A stretch of DNA of 64,000 nt from Pantoea sp. SOD02 (GCF_024707505.1 NZ_CP102604.1:682001-746000); one strand, 5' to 3'. Shown: positions 25,731 through 35,190, counted from the first letter of the stretch. Notes: generated by a model from the sequence alone, not told the origin. A program made the numbers and translations.

Positions 25731-26015
25731 ATGATCATGGCGATAATGGCCGCCTGCGGACTTTGGGGCGTGAGCTGGATAATGGGTAAACGTCTGGATA
25801 GCGGCTGGGGCGTGTTATTACCCTGCGCAGCAATGCCGGTTTTTGCGTTATGGGAACCGAGTTTCAGTCAATGGCGGGTGGTGATGATTGTGGCGCTGCT
25901 GCTGACCGTGGTGATGCTGTTTCATCATCGCCTGCGTCATTATCTCCTGCTGCCATCTTGTCTGGCATTGGCGGGCGGATTAGCGGCGGTGTCGGTCAAT
26001 TTCCACGTCATCTGA
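25731..26015 (+). CDS. DUF1435-like small inner-membrane protein
   Basis: 94 residues with three predicted membrane helices (residues 3-18, 25-42 and 50-66, then a fourth weak one near 73-90) and a basic HHRLRHY loop. GAGGG lies 7 nt before the ATG. Size, hydrophobicity and location between the diguanylate cyclase and the leucine tRNA operon match the DUF1435 proteins of enterobacteria. No function is known. The DUF assignment rests mainly on context and is moderately sure. Confidence 0.65.
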   Translation: MIMAIMAACGLWGVSWIMGKRLDSGWGVLLPCAAMPVFALWEPSFSQWRVVMIVALLLTVVMLFHHRLRHYLLLPSCLALAGGLAAVSVNFHVI

Positions 26016-26107
26016 TCAAATCGCAGAAACGACAACATCACGCTGAGAGCGTGAAGTTCGTTGAAAATCTTTTTGGGAATTTACTGCTCGAAAGGAGTGA
26101 CAACTGT

Positions 26108-26194
26108 TGGTGCGAAGGGAGGGACTTGAACCCTCACGTCCGTAAGAACACTAACACCTGAAGCTAGCGCGTCTACCAATTCCGCCACCATCGC
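26108..26194 (-). tRNA. tRNA-Leu (anticodon CAG), third transcribed copy
   Basis: 87-nt class II tRNA on the minus strand, with 5' GCGATGGTGGCGGAATTGG, anticodon loop GCTTCAGGTGTT (CAG, reading CUG codons), long variable arm, GGTTCAAGTCC T-loop and encoded CCA. It is identical to the two copies upstream and is probably the last of the trio transcribed, corresponding to leuQPV of E. coli. Confidence 0.97.
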
Positions 26195-26223
26195 ATCTTA
26201 GTTGTCTGTTTATATCGTCGCAT

Positions 26224-26310
26224 TGGTGCGAAGGGAGGGACTTGAACCCTCACGTCCGTAAGAACACTAACACCTGAAGCTAGCGCGTCTACCAATTCCG
26301 CCACCATCGC
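26224..26310 (-). tRNA. tRNA-Leu (anticodon CAG), second copy
   Basis: Identical 87-nt tRNA with encoded CCA, 29 bp from the copy at 26108 and 34 bp from the copy at 26345. The tandem arrangement and short spacers indicate one polycistronic tRNA transcript. Confidence 0.97.
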
Positions 26311-26344
26311 TCAGTGCGCAGATATAAACTGTGTGATTTTAGTT

Positions 26345-26431
26345 TGGTGCGAAGGGAGGGACTTGAACCCTCACGTCCGTAAGAACACTAACACCTGAAG
26401 CTAGCGCGTCTACCAATTCCGCCACCATCGC
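26345..26431 (-). tRNA. tRNA-Leu (anticodon CAG), first copy
   Basis: Identical 87-nt tRNA with encoded CCA. It is the promoter-proximal copy: a strong stable-RNA-type promoter lies 42-69 bp upstream. Confidence 0.97.
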
Positions 26432-26472
26432 AAACTAACAACACCCTAAAGTATTGCTAACCACGGAGGCGC

Positions 26473-26500
26473 ATTTTAGAGATTTTACTCATTGCGTCAA
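26473..26500 (-). promoter_or_regulatory. Promoter of the leucine tRNA operon
   Basis: On the minus strand, TTGACG (-35), a 16-bp spacer and TAAAAT (-10), followed by the GC-rich discriminator GCGCCTCC. That discriminator is typical of stringently controlled stable RNA promoters. Confidence 0.8.
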
Positions 26501-26563
26501 CACATATTTCGCGACGGCAAAACGATCGCTGTAAAAAGCAACGTTTCTGCCGCCGCGCTTGAA

Positions 26564-27595
26564 TTAACGTGTTTTGGCGCCGCGACCATACACGGCGCGA
26601 TAGACTTTGAAGCGTCCGGTTTGCGCCAGCACTTCGTGATTGCCGAAGGTTTCATCGAGAATTTGTGGATACGGCAGGAAGGCGTTAGCCACGATACGCA
26701 GTTCGCCGCCGCTGTTCAGATGCTTAAGCGCACCGCGAATCAGCGTGTTGGCCGCTTCAAGGCTGGTTTGCAGACCATCGTGGAACGGCGGGTTGGAGAT
26801 GATCATGTCAAAACGGCCGGTAACGTCAGAGAACACGTTACTGGCAAACACTTCACCTTCCAGTTCGTTGGCGGTCAGCGTGGCTTTACTCGCCTCAATC
26901 GCAGCAGCATGCACATCACACAGCCACAGACGCACGCGCGGCGACACTTTTGCCATTACGGTCGCCAGCACGCCGCTGCCACAACCGATATCCAACACTT
27001 TGCCACGGAAGTGCGGCGTCAGCGTGGAGAGCAGCAGATCGCTGCCGATATCCAGACCATCGCGGCTGAACACGCCTGGCAAGGTATGGATGGTGAGATC
27101 CTCGAGCTGATAGGTATTGCCGTAGCTGCTGGCATCAAAGGTCGGCTGCTTATCGAGACGACCGTGATACAGGCCGCAACGACGCGCGCTGTCGACTTTC
27201 TCCAGCGTTGCCCACTCTTCCAGCATGCCTTCGGCACTGCGAACGCCGCTGCGGTTTTCACCCACCACGAAGATATCGCAGCCGACCGGCAGCAGAGAGA
27301 GCAGGTTTTGCAGCTGGTACTGCGCTTCGGGTTTGTTCTTCGACCAGTAATAAACCAGCGTATCGCAGCCTTCAACATCGGCAGCGGTTGCGACCATGCT
27401 GTAAACCGCACGTTCACCAAGGCGATGGCTAAGGTTCTGCCAGTGATGATATTGCTGGGTATGCACGCGGCTCGACGCGGTTTCTAGCTGGGCGGGCAGG
27501 TCATCCTGCAGGTCGCCAGCAAACAACACGTGGCGGGCGGTAAATTCATCACTGTGGCGCAGAATCACTTCGCTGGCCGGGGTAAAAGCAGACAT
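26564..27595 (-). CDS. rsmC: 16S rRNA (guanine1207-N2)-methyltransferase RsmC
   Basis: 343 residues, the E. coli length. RsmC methylates G1207 of 16S rRNA in the 30S subunit using S-adenosylmethionine. Two tandem methyltransferase folds are present: a degenerate N-terminal one (residues 1-160) and a catalytic C-terminal one with [17 protein letters not shown] (SAM loop) and the target-base motif NPPFHDG. Divergent from holD, as in E. coli, with about 106 bp between. Well supported by length, motifs and context. Confidence 0.97.
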   Translation of the reverse strand: MSAFTPASEVILRHSDEFTARHVLFAGDLQDDLPAQLETASSRVHTQQYHHWQNLSHRLGERAVYSMVATAADVEGCDTLVYYWSKNKPEAQYQLQNLLSLLPVGCDIFVVGENRSGVRSAEGMLEEWATLEKVDSARRCGLYHGRLDKQPTFDASSYGNTYQLEDLTIHTLPGVFSRDGLDIGSDLLLSTLTPHFRGKVLDIGCGSGVLATVMAKVSPRVRLWLCDVHAAAIEASKATLTANELEGEVFASNVFSDVTGRFDMIISNPPFHDGLQTSLEAANTLIRGALKHLNSGGELRIVANAFLPYPQILDETFGNHEVLAQTGRFKVYRAVYGRGAKTR

Positions 27596-27701
27596 GGAAC
27601 GCTCCTGTTAAATCAGAGCGTGGATTATAGTGCTTTGTTGGCGCATGTTCGATGGGTTTGCTAGCATAGCGTCGCATTCTGGCAGCATAACGGGTAATAG
27701 C

Positions 27702-28112
27702 ATGAGCACAAGGCGCGACTGGCTTCTACAGCAAATGGGGATTACGCAGTATCAGCTGCGGCGTCCGCGCGTGCTGCAAGGGGAAATTGCCGTCACGCTT
27801 TTGCCCGACACACGTTTGGTTTTGGTGGCTGAACAGGCGCCAACGCTACAAGAACCGCTGATTCGCGACGTGCTGCGCGCGCTGAACCTTCAACCCGCGC
27901 AGGTGATGGCGTTAACGCCAGACCAGCTGCAAATGTTGCCGGAGCAGGTCGACTGCGCTGGCTGGCTGCTGGGCGTCGAGAGCGAACATCCCTTCAACGG
28001 CATCACCTTTAACACCGCCGTTTTCAATGAACTGATCAGCAGCGGCGCCGCAAAACGCGCCCTGTGGCAACAGATGTGTAACCATGACAGCCATCTCTTT
28101 AGTCACCCCTGA
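27702..28112 (+). CDS. holD: DNA polymerase III psi subunit HolD
   Basis: 136 residues (E. coli 137). HolD binds chi (HolC) and links SSB to the clamp loader. The N-terminal MSTRRDWLLQQMGITQYQLRRP is the diagnostic chi/clamp-loader contact segment. The ATG at 27702 is chosen as it gives this N-terminus; the frame extends upstream without support. Its last 29 bp overlap rimI, the same overlap as in E. coli, implying translational coupling. Confidence 0.95.
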   Translation: MSTRRDWLLQQMGITQYQLRRPRVLQGEIAVTLLPDTRLVLVAEQAPTLQEPLIRDVLRALNLQPAQVMALTPDQLQMLPEQVDCAGWLLGVESEHPFNGITFNTAVFNELISSGAAKRALWQQMCNHDSHLFSHP

Positions 28113-28524
28113 AGACCAGCCGCAGCTGCTGGCGATTGAGCGCCGCGCGCATGCCTTTCCGTGGAGCGAGCAGACGTTTAGCAGCAATCAAGGCGAACGT
28201 TTTGTTAATTTCCGTATTGATGTTGAAGGTAAGCTGGCCGGATTCGCCATCACCCAGGTGGTGCTGGATGAAGCGTCGCTATTCAACATTGCGGTGGATC
28301 CCGATTTCCAGCGTCGCGGCCTGGCGCGCCAGCTGTTGCAGCATCTGATTGCTGAGCTCGAACAGCGCGACGTCATGACGCTATGGCTGGAAGTGCGCGC
28401 CTCAAATACGCCAGCGATTGCATTGTATGAGCAGCTGGATTTCCATCAGGTGAGCGTACGCCCCAACTATTATCCCACTGCCAGCGGACGAGAAGATGCC
28501 ATCATTATGGCGCTAACCCTTTAA
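28084..28524 (+). CDS. rimI: Ribosomal protein S18 alanine N-acetyltransferase RimI
   Basis: 146 residues (E. coli 148). This GNAT enzyme acetylates the N-terminal alanine of S18. Motifs: [11 protein letters not shown] near the start, then [23 protein letters not shown] (acetyl-CoA loop R-R-G-L-A) and [21 protein letters not shown]. It starts inside holD and ends 8 bp before yjjG, so the three are one operon. Confidence 0.96.
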   Translation: MTAISLVTPEDQPQLLAIERRAHAFPWSEQTFSSNQGERFVNFRIDVEGKLAGFAITQVVLDEASLFNIAVDPDFQRRGLARQLLQHLIAELEQRDVMTLWLEVRASNTPAIALYEQLDFHQVSVRPNYYPTASGREDAIIMALTL

Positions 28525-28532
28525 GGAGCACC

Positions 28533-29216
28533 ATGCTAAACGATTGGGACTGCATCCTGTTTGATGCAGACGACACGCTTTTCCATTTCGATGCTTACGC
28601 CGGTTTGCAGCGCATGTTTGCCCGCTATGACGTGCAATTTTCCGCGCAGGATTACACCGATTATCAGGCGATCAACAAGCCGCTGTGGGTCGATTATCAA
28701 AACGGCACCATTTCCGCACTGCAACTGCAAACGCGCCGCTTCACCTTGTGGGGCGAAAAGCTTAGCGTCGCGCCGGAAGTGCTCAACAGCGATTTCCTCA
28801 GCGCGATGGCCGATATCTGCCTGCCGCTCGAGGGCGCAGCGCATCTGCTGGAGACGCTGAAAGGCAAGGTGAAGATCGCCATCATCACCAACGGTTTCAC
28901 CGCACTACAGCAGGCGCGCCTTGAGCGCACGGGTTTCCGCGATGTGTTTGATGCACTAGTAATTTCTGAAGAAGTTGGCGTACCGAAACCTGACGTGGCG
29001 ATCTTTGACCACACGCTTGCGTTGCTGGGCAACCCGGATCGCAGCCGCGTGCTGATGGTCGGCGATACGCCGGAATCGGATATTCTCGGTGGTATGAATG
29101 CCGGTCTGAAGACTTGCTGGATCGATCACGGTACGCGTCCGTTACCCGATCACATCACGCCAACCTGGCAGGTGAAGACGCTGGCCGAGCTGGAAGCGAT
29201 TATTACTAAAGGTTAA
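28533..29216 (+). CDS. yjjG: Pyrimidine 5'-nucleotidase YjjG (HAD family)
   Basis: 227 residues (E. coli 225). A HAD hydrolase that dephosphorylates dUMP, dTMP and non-canonical pyrimidine nucleotides. Motif I is [11 protein letters not shown] (nucleophile D-x-D), motif II ITNGF, motif III GVPKPD, motif [10 protein letters not shown]. Last gene of the holD-rimI-yjjG operon; a strong terminator follows. Confidence 0.96.
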   Translation: MLNDWDCILFDADDTLFHFDAYAGLQRMFARYDVQFSAQDYTDYQAINKPLWVDYQNGTISALQLQTRRFTLWGEKLSVAPEVLNSDFLSAMADICLPLEGAAHLLETLKGKVKIAIITNGFTALQQARLERTGFRDVFDALVISEEVGVPKPDVAIFDHTLALLGNPDRSRVLMVGDTPESDILGGMNAGLKTCWIDHGTRPLPDHITPTWQVKTLAELEAIITKG

Positions 29217-29254
29217 AAGTATCTATTCACCGTTACCATTGTGATGATGTTAAG

Positions 29255-29278
29255 AAGCCCGCTGTGCGGGCTTTTTTT
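29255..29278 (+). terminator. Intrinsic terminator of holD-rimI-yjjG
   Basis: AAGCCCGC and GCGGGCTT form an 8-bp stem with a 3-nt loop followed by seven T. Confidence 0.9.
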
Positions 29279-29337
29279 ATGTTATTATCTATGCATAAAT
29301 CTATTCACGAATCTATTCATCATGCAGGGTGAGGGCA

Positions 29338-30660
29338 ATGGCTGATCTACAAAGTTTGCTGCTGGAAGGGCCGCTTAGCGCTGCGGATCTACTGGCTCGG
29401 CTGCATATCAGCCAGGCCACGCTTTCACGCCAACTGCGTCAGCAGCCGCAGATTGTCAAATGGGGTAAAGCGCGCGCGACGCGTTACGCCTTACTGCGAC
29501 CAATCCGAGGTGAAAGCCGCTTTCCGCTGTATCGTATTTCTCCTGAAGGTCAGGCATCGCCCGCTGGCATTCTCTTGCCAACCTGGCCGCAGGGCAGTTG
29601 TCTGCATCTGGACCCGCACGGTCAAGGCCGCTTTTATGACGGCTTACCGTGGTTCCTGCAGGAGATGCGTCCGCAGGGGTTTCTGGGCCGACAATGGGGC
29701 CGGGAATATGCGCCACAGCTTGGGCTGACGGACGATATTCGTCTCTGGAGTGACGAGCAGTGTCTGATGGCGCTGGCGAACGGCGGCATTGATATGCCGG
29801 GCGCTTTTATGGTTGGTGACATGACTTATCAGCGTTGGCTGCAACAGCCTGCACCGCAAGCCATCAGCGAGGCGCAAAAAATCGCGCGCTATCCGCAGAT
29901 GGCCCAGCAGGCGCTGAGCGGAGATGAACCGGGCTCATCGGCTGGCGGCGAGCAACCGAAATTCCTGTGCTATGCCGCGACGGCGAATGGCGATCGCCAT
30001 TGTCTGGTGAAATTTACCGCCGCACGCCAAAGTGATAATGCTGAGCGCTGGCGTGATTTGTTACGTGCTGAACATCTCGCGTTGCAGCATTTACTGGCGG
30101 CGGGATTGCCTGCCGCACATAGCCAGCTGATTGATAGCGAAGGACAATTGTTCCTCGAAGTGCAGCGTTTTGATCGTATTGATCAACGTGGTCGACGCTG
30201 CATGAGTTCGCTGGAAGCGGTGAGTGCAGAATTTATCGGTCATCAACAACATTGGCCGGATGCGCTACATGAGTTGCAGCGTCAGCAGCGAATTGATGCG
30301 GTGGCGGTTGAGCGCGGGACCTTGCAGTGGGCGTTTGGCCGGTTGATTGCCAATAGCGACATGCATGCGGGCAATCTCTCCTTCTTTACCGATGTTGAGC
30401 GTTTTAGCCTGACACCGGCCTACGACATGCTGCCGATGGCGCTGGCACCCAATTCTCAGGGGCACATGCGCGATGAGGTTAGACTGACGTTGGATTTCTC
30501 GCTGCCTGGCACCGTGTGGCGCGCTGCCAGCGCGATGGCAAAAATCTACTGGCAGGCGATTGCAGAGGATGCTGCGTTTAGCGCGAACTTCCGCAGCATC
30601 GCCGGGCGGACATTACAGCAACTGGAAGCGATGGAAGTGACGTTGCATAAAATGGCTTAA
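29338..30660 (+). CDS. yjjJ: HipA-like kinase YjjJ
   Basis: 440 residues (E. coli about 443). Residues 1-60 form a winged helix DNA-binding region (LSAADLLARLHISQATLSRQLRQ), then a HipA kinase fold: ATP-loop GSSAGGEQPKFL, LVKFTA lysine, catalytic loop NSDMHAGNLSF and metal-binding YDMLPMA. YjjJ is described as a HipA-like toxin whose own N-terminal helix-turn-helix replaces a HipB antitoxin. The start at 29338 follows CAGGG at 8 nt; a GTG at 29329 overlaps that site. In E. coli the deo operon precedes it; here yjjG does. The ytjB gene converges with a 4-bp overlap. Confidence 0.92.
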   Translation: MADLQSLLLEGPLSAADLLARLHISQATLSRQLRQQPQIVKWGKARATRYALLRPIRGESRFPLYRISPEGQASPAGILLPTWPQGSCLHLDPHGQGRFYDGLPWFLQEMRPQGFLGRQWGREYAPQLGLTDDIRLWSDEQCLMALANGGIDMPGAFMVGDMTYQRWLQQPAPQAISEAQKIARYPQMAQQALSGDEPGSSAGGEQPKFLCYAATANGDRHCLVKFTAARQSDNAERWRDLLRAEHLALQHLLAAGLPAAHSQLIDSEGQLFLEVQRFDRIDQRGRRCMSSLEAVSAEFIGHQQHWPDALHELQRQQRIDAVAVERGTLQWAFGRLIANSDMHAGNLSFFTDVERFSLTPAYDMLPMALAPNSQGHMRDEVRLTLDFSLPGTVWRAASAMAKIYWQAIAEDAAFSANFRSIAGRTLQQLEAMEVTLHKMA

Positions 30661-31337
30661 CGCTCTTTTTCTGTCTCTGATATTGCCGTCTGCGCCTCTT
30701 CTTCCTCTTTCTCTTTATCCTCTTTCACCGTGCGGCTTGCCGTCAGCAGGAATGGCGATTGCTGCCAGCGGGTGCGACGGTCACGCAGCAGGGTACGCGT
30801 CAGAATAATGCCGATAGCCAGCGCCAGTAACATCATCAGGCGCAGGATGTTGGTGGTGTTATCCACCTGACGCGATTCCGTTACCAGCACGTGGGTATCC
30901 AGCGTGACGCGCAGAAAACCTTGCGGGCCATCTTTGCCTTCCAGCGGCTGCACAATTTGATGGTTGAAGTAGCTGCCGGCGCGTTTGCCATCCAGCGACA
31001 GGCGATCGCGCACATTAATGCTTTCACCGCTGTGCGCCACCAGGCTGCCATCATCGGCGTAAACGGAGGCATCAAGAATGCGGCTGTTATCGGTCATCTG
31101 ATTGAGGATAGCGGCAATCTGCGTACGGTTATCATCGCTGTTATCCATCAACGGTTTAAGGCTAAACGCCACCTGTTTAGTCAGCGTGCGCGCCAGTTCT
31201 TCCACTTGTTCAGAGCGTGCCATTTGATGGCCGAGGCTAAACCAGGATGCACCTTGCATCAGAACCACTAACAGAGCCAGCGAGATAAGAACAATCACCG
31301 TGCGATGCAGGCGAAATTTCAGTGCGGTTTTAACCAT
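30657..31337 (-). CDS. ytjB: SMP/YtjB (AhpA) family membrane protein
   Basis: 226 residues. An N-terminal membrane helix (residues 10-30), a periplasmic SMP domain (ARTLTKQVAFSLKPLM, ILDASVYADDGSLVAHSGESINVRDRL, LRVTLDTHVL) and a second helix (about 164-184), then a charged cytosolic tail ending in a Glu/Lys-rich stretch. It matches E. coli YtjB/Smp in size and in its divergent placement from serB. The role is uncertain; it has been linked to membrane homeostasis in Salmonella. The acidic and basic tail is low complexity. Confidence 0.9.
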   Translation of the reverse strand: MVKTALKFRLHRTVIVLISLALLVVLMQGASWFSLGHQMARSEQVEELARTLTKQVAFSLKPLMDNSDDNRTQIAAILNQMTDNSRILDASVYADDGSLVAHSGESINVRDRLSLDGKRAGSYFNHQIVQPLEGKDGPQGFLRVTLDTHVLVTESRQVDNTTNILRLMMLLALAIGIILTRTLLRDRRTRWQQSPFLLTASRTVKEDKEKEEEEAQTAISETEKER

Positions 31338-31444
31338 CAGAAACCCGTGTGATGTAACAGCAGAAAGGCTGGCAATTATGTTGCCAGAACCCGCGCAGAC
31401 AAGGTAGCCTCTTGCGTGGTTTTGTTGTCCCTACAGGAGCTGTA

Positions 31445-32422
31445 ATGCCAAATCGTCTTACCTGGTGCGATCTGCCCGCCGATGTTTCACTTTGGCCGGG
31501 TTTACCCCTTTCCCTCAGCGGTGATGAAGTGATGCCGCTGGATTACCGTGCCGGTCGAACTGGCTGGTTGCTGTATGGGCGCGGGCTCGATAAACAAAAA
31601 CTCACCGATTATCAGCATAAGCTGGGTGCGGCGATGGTGATCGTCAGCGCCTGGAATGTCGATGAGTATCAGGTGATACGTCTGGCAGGCTCGCTGACGC
31701 CGCGCGCCAGCAAACTGGCGCATGAAGCCGGTTTTGATGTCGCACCGCTCGGCAAAATCCCGCATCTGAAAACACCTGGCTTGCTGGTGATGGACATGGA
31801 TTCCACCGCGATCCAGATTGAGTGCATCGATGAGATCGCCAAACTTGCGGGCTGCGGCGAGCAGGTAGCGGAAGTCACCGAGCGCGCTATGCGCGGCGAG
31901 CTGGACTTCAAAGCCAGCCTGCGCGAGCGCGTCGGCACTTTAGCGGGCGCCGATGCCAATATCCTGATGCAGGTGCGCGACGCGCTGCCGCTGATGCCAG
32001 GCTTAACCACGCTGGTGCAGAAACTGCAGGCGCTGGGCTGGCAAGTGGCGATCGCCTCGGGCGGCTTCACCTTCTACGCCGACTATTTGCGCCAGACGCT
32101 GCATTTAGCTGCGGCTGTAGCCAACGAGCTGGAAATTCGCGACGGCAAGCTGACCGGCCAGGTGCTGGGACAGATTGTCGATGCCCAATTTAAAGCCGAT
32201 ACCCTGAACGATCTGGCCGAGCGCTTTAATATTGCCCCGGAACAAACCGTGGCGATTGGCGATGGTGCCAACGATCTGCCGATGATTAAAACGGCGGCGC
32301 TGGGTATCGCCTATCATGCTAAACCTAAAGTGAATGAGCAGACGGAAATCATCATCCGCCATGCTGACCTGATGGGCGTGTTCTGCATCCTGACCGGCAG
32401 CCTGATTCACGAAGAGCGTTAA
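31445..32422 (+). CDS. serB: Phosphoserine phosphatase SerB
   Basis: 325 residues (E. coli 322). Last step of serine synthesis: hydrolysis of O-phosphoserine in the cytoplasm. Motif I is MDMDSTAIQIEC (nucleophile Asp), motif II IASGGFTFY, motif III with lysine in DAQFKADTL, motif IV AIGDGANDLPMI. The start is set at MPNRLTWCDLP, matching the E. coli N-terminus. It lies 13 bp before radA, so both are likely co-transcribed. Confidence 0.97.
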   Translation: MPNRLTWCDLPADVSLWPGLPLSLSGDEVMPLDYRAGRTGWLLYGRGLDKQKLTDYQHKLGAAMVIVSAWNVDEYQVIRLAGSLTPRASKLAHEAGFDVAPLGKIPHLKTPGLLVMDMDSTAIQIECIDEIAKLAGCGEQVAEVTERAMRGELDFKASLRERVGTLAGADANILMQVRDALPLMPGLTTLVQKLQALGWQVAIASGGFTFYADYLRQTLHLAAAVANELEIRDGKLTGQVLGQIVDAQFKADTLNDLAERFNIAPEQTVAIGDGANDLPMIKTAALGIAYHAKPKVNEQTEIIIRHADLMGVFCILTGSLIHEER

Positions 32423-32435
32423 CAGAGGATTTGAT

Positions 32436-33821
32436 TTGGCCAAAGCGGCAAAACGCGCCTTCGTTTGTAACGAATGCGGCGCTGATTATCCGCGCTGGCA
32501 GGGGCAATGCAGCGCCTGCCATGCGTGGAACACCATCACCGAGGTGCGCATTGCCGCCTCGCCTGCGGCGGCGCGTAACGAGCGTCTGAGCGGCTATGCC
32601 GGCGGCAATGCAGGCGTTAGCCGCGTGCAGAAGCTATCGGAGATCAGCCTCGAAGCCCTGCCGCGTTTCTCTACCAGTTTTAAAGAGTTCGATCGCGTAC
32701 TGGGCGGCGGCGTGGTGCCGGGCAGCGCCATCTTGATTGGTGGTAATCCGGGCGCCGGTAAATCGACGCTGCTGCTGCAGGTGATGTGCAAGCTGGCGGA
32801 AGGGATGAAAACCCTGTACGTCACTGGCGAAGAATCACTGCAACAGGTGGCGATGCGCGCCCATCGTCTGGGATTACCCACCGAAAACCTCAACATGTTG
32901 TCGGAAACCAGCATCGAGCAGATCTGTCTGATCGCCGAGCAGGAGCAGCCGAAACTGATGGTGATCGACTCGATCCAGGTGATGCACATGGCAGAGATCC
33001 AATCTTCGCCAGGCAGCGTGGCGCAGGTGCGTGAAACGGCCGCTTACCTGACGCGCTTTGCCAAAACGCGCGGCGTGGCGATCATTATGGTCGGCCACGT
33101 CACCAAAGACGGTTCGCTGGCCGGCCCGAAAGTGCTGGAACACTGTATTGACTGTTCGGTGATGCTGGATGGCGATGCCGATTCCCGTTTCCGTACCTTG
33201 CGCAGCCATAAAAACCGCTTTGGCGCGGTGAATGAGCTCGGCGTGTTTGCTATGACCGAACAAGGCATGCGCGAAGTCAGCAATCCTTCAGCCATCTTCC
33301 TGTCGCGCGGTGATGAGATCACCTCGGGCAGTTCGGTGATGGTGTTGTGGGAAGGCACGCGTCCGCTGCTGGTGGAGATTCAGGCGCTGGTGGACCATTC
33401 GATGATGGGCAATCCACGCCGCGTCGCGGTGGGGCTGGAGCAGAATCGCCTGGCGATCCTGTTAGCGGTGCTGCATCGCCACGGCGGCTTGCAGATGGCG
33501 GATCAGGATGTGTTTGTTAACGTGGTCGGCGGCGTAAAAGTCACCGAAACCAGCGTCGATTTGGCGCTGCTGATGGCGATGGTATCGAGCTTCCGCGATC
33601 GTCCGCTGCCGCAGGATCTGGTTATCTTTGGCGAAGTGGGCCTTGCCGGCGAAATTCGCCCGGTGCCGAGCGGTCAGGAGCGTATTTCCGAAGCGGCGAA
33701 GCACGGCTTCAAGCGCGCCATCGTTCCGGCCGGTAATGCACCGAAGAAGCCGGTAGAAGGGATGAAGGTGTATAGCGCGAAGAAGCTGGCGGATGCGTTA
33801 GCGATTCTGGATGAGTTGTAA
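32436..33821 (+). CDS. radA: DNA repair protein RadA
   Basis: 461 residues (E. coli 460). RadA (Sms) is a RecA-like ATPase that drives branch migration in recombination. N-terminal C4 zinc finger C11-NEC-G and CSAC-H at 25-28; Walker A GGNPGAGKST at 102-111; the RadA-specific KNRFG motif near residue 254; a C-terminal Lon-protease-like domain from about 280. The start codon is TTG at 32436, preceded by AGAGGA. Part of serB-radA; two REP-like palindromes separate it from nadR. Confidence 0.97.
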   Translation: MAKAAKRAFVCNECGADYPRWQGQCSACHAWNTITEVRIAASPAAARNERLSGYAGGNAGVSRVQKLSEISLEALPRFSTSFKEFDRVLGGGVVPGSAILIGGNPGAGKSTLLLQVMCKLAEGMKTLYVTGEESLQQVAMRAHRLGLPTENLNMLSETSIEQICLIAEQEQPKLMVIDSIQVMHMAEIQSSPGSVAQVRETAAYLTRFAKTRGVAIIMVGHVTKDGSLAGPKVLEHCIDCSVMLDGDADSRFRTLRSHKNRFGAVNELGVFAMTEQGMREVSNPSAIFLSRGDEITSGSSVMVLWEGTRPLLVEIQALVDHSMMGNPRRVAVGLEQNRLAILLAVLHRHGGLQMADQDVFVNVVGGVKVTETSVDLALLMAMVSSFRDRPLPQDLVIFGEVGLAGEIRPVPSGQERISEAAKHGFKRAIVPAGNAPKKPVEGMKVYSAKKLADALAILDEL

Positions 33822-33829
33822 GTTTTACC

Positions 33830-33881
33830 GGTCGGCATGAATGCCGACCCTACATTTGTAGGGTGCGCATTTATGCGCACC
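33830..33881. repeat. Pair of inverted REP-like palindromes between radA and nadR
   Basis: Left unit GGTCGGCATGAATGCCGACCCTAC (33830-33853) and right unit GTAGGGTGCGCATTTATGCGCACC (33858-33881) are inverted, sharing only the GTAGGGT tail while their stems differ. It lies within the serB-radA-nadR transcription unit and may reduce nadR readthrough. Confidence 0.75.
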
Positions 33882-33926
33882 GTCTTAAAGGCCGCACCGC
33901 CCTTTATTCCACGCAGGAGGCACGCA

Positions 33927-35153
33927 ATGTCATCATTTGACTACCTGAAAACAGCCATTCGCCAGCAAGGCCACACGCTGCAGCAGGTTGCCGACGCCAG
34001 CGGAATGACCAAAGGCTATTTAAGCCAGCTGCTTAACGCCAAAATCAAAAGCCCCAGCGCGCAGAAGCTGGAAGCGCTGCACCGTTTTCTTGGCCTGGAA
34101 TTTCCGCGCCGCGATAAAACCGTTGGCGTGGTGTTCGGTAAATTTTATCCGTTGCATACCGGCCATATCTATCTGATCCAGCGTGCCTGCAGTCAGGTCG
34201 ATGAACTGCATATCATCATGGGCCACGACGATCCGCGCGATCGTGAACTGTTTGAAAACAGCGCCATGTCGCAGCAGCCGACCATCAGCGATCGATTACG
34301 CTGGTTACTGCAAACCTTCAAATACCAGAAAAATATCCGCATCCATTCGTTCGATGAAGAGGGCATCGAACCTTATCCGCACGGCTGGGATGTGTGGAGT
34401 GGCGGCGTTAAAACCTTTCTGGCTGAGCAGGGCATCGAGCCGAATTGTGTCTATACCAGTGAAGAACCCGACGCCGCGATGTACGAACAGCACCTTGGCA
34501 TTCCGGCGGTGGTGATCGATCCCAATCGATCCTTTATGAATATCAGCGGCGGCCAGATTCGACAGGATCCGTTCCGTTACTGGGAATACATTCCAACCGA
34601 AGTGAAGCCGTTCTTCGTGCGCACCGTGGCGGTGCTGGGCGGCGAGTCGAGTGGCAAATCCACGCTGGTGAACAAGCTGGCGAATATCTTCAATACCACC
34701 AGTGCCTGGGAATATGGCCGCGATTATGTTTTCTCGCACCTCGGTGGCGACGAGATGGCGCTGCAGTATTCCGACTACGACAAAATCGCGCTGGGCCAGG
34801 CACAGTACATCGACTTCGCCGTGAAGTACGCCAGTAAAGTCGCCTTTATCGATACCGATTTCATCACCACGCAGGCGTTTTGCCTCAAGTACGAAGGACG
34901 CGAGCATCCGTTTGTGCAGGCGTTAATTGATGAGTACCGTTTCGACCTGGTAATTTTGCTGGAAAATAACGTGCCCTGGGTGGCGGATGGACTGCGCAGC
35001 CTTGGCAGCTCCATGGATCGCCGCGAGTTCCAGACCATGCTGATCACCATGCTGCGTGAAAACAATATCGAGTTTGTTCACGTCAAAGAAGATGACTACG
35101 ACACGCGCTTCCTGCGCTGCGTCGAGTTAGTGAAGCAGATGTTGGGCAGTTGA
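33927..35153 (+). CDS. nadR: Trifunctional NAD regulator NadR
   Basis: 408 residues (E. coli 410). Residues 1-60: helix-turn-helix of the NAD-responsive repressor (TLQQVADASGMTKGYLSQLL). Residues 65-225: NMN adenylyltransferase with GKFYPLHTGHIYLI (HxGH nucleotidyl site) . Residues 230-408: ribosylnicotinamide kinase with Walker A GGESSGKSTL. It represses NAD synthesis genes and works with PnuC for salvage. ATG 33927 follows GGAGG at 7 nt. A bidirectional terminator separates it from ettA. Confidence 0.97.
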   Translation: MSSFDYLKTAIRQQGHTLQQVADASGMTKGYLSQLLNAKIKSPSAQKLEALHRFLGLEFPRRDKTVGVVFGKFYPLHTGHIYLIQRACSQVDELHIIMGHDDPRDRELFENSAMSQQPTISDRLRWLLQTFKYQKNIRIHSFDEEGIEPYPHGWDVWSGGVKTFLAEQGIEPNCVYTSEEPDAAMYEQHLGIPAVVIDPNRSFMNISGGQIRQDPFRYWEYIPTEVKPFFVRTVAVLGGESSGKSTLVNKLANIFNTTSAWEYGRDYVFSHLGGDEMALQYSDYDKIALGQAQYIDFAVKYASKVAFIDTDFITTQAFCLKYEGREHPFVQALIDEYRFDLVILLENNVPWVADGLRSLGSSMDRREFQTMLITMLRENNIEFVHVKEDDYDTRFLRCVELVKQMLGS

Positions 35154-35164
35154 TTCAGCCATAA

Positions 35165-35190
35165 AAAAAGGCGCCATGCGGCGCCTTTTT
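35165..35190. terminator. Bidirectional terminator between nadR and ettA
   Basis: AAAAAGGCGCC-ATGC-GGCGCCTTTTT: a perfect 11-bp inverted repeat with A-tract and T-tract, able to end both convergent transcripts. Confidence 0.92.

Noticed and set aside
26108-26431. Three evenly spaced repeats resembling a CRISPR array
   Set aside because: They are complete 87-nt tRNA-Leu genes with cloverleaf and CCA; the spacers are 29 and 34 bp of transcript linker.
26492-27487. A 331-codon open frame on the plus strand opposite rsmC
   Set aside because: Antisense to rsmC with shadow-type composition; starts between the tRNA promoter and rsmC stop.
29338-30660. Two-gene hipBA toxin-antitoxin module
   Set aside because: No small helix-turn-helix gene precedes the kinase; the upstream gene is yjjG with a terminator between.
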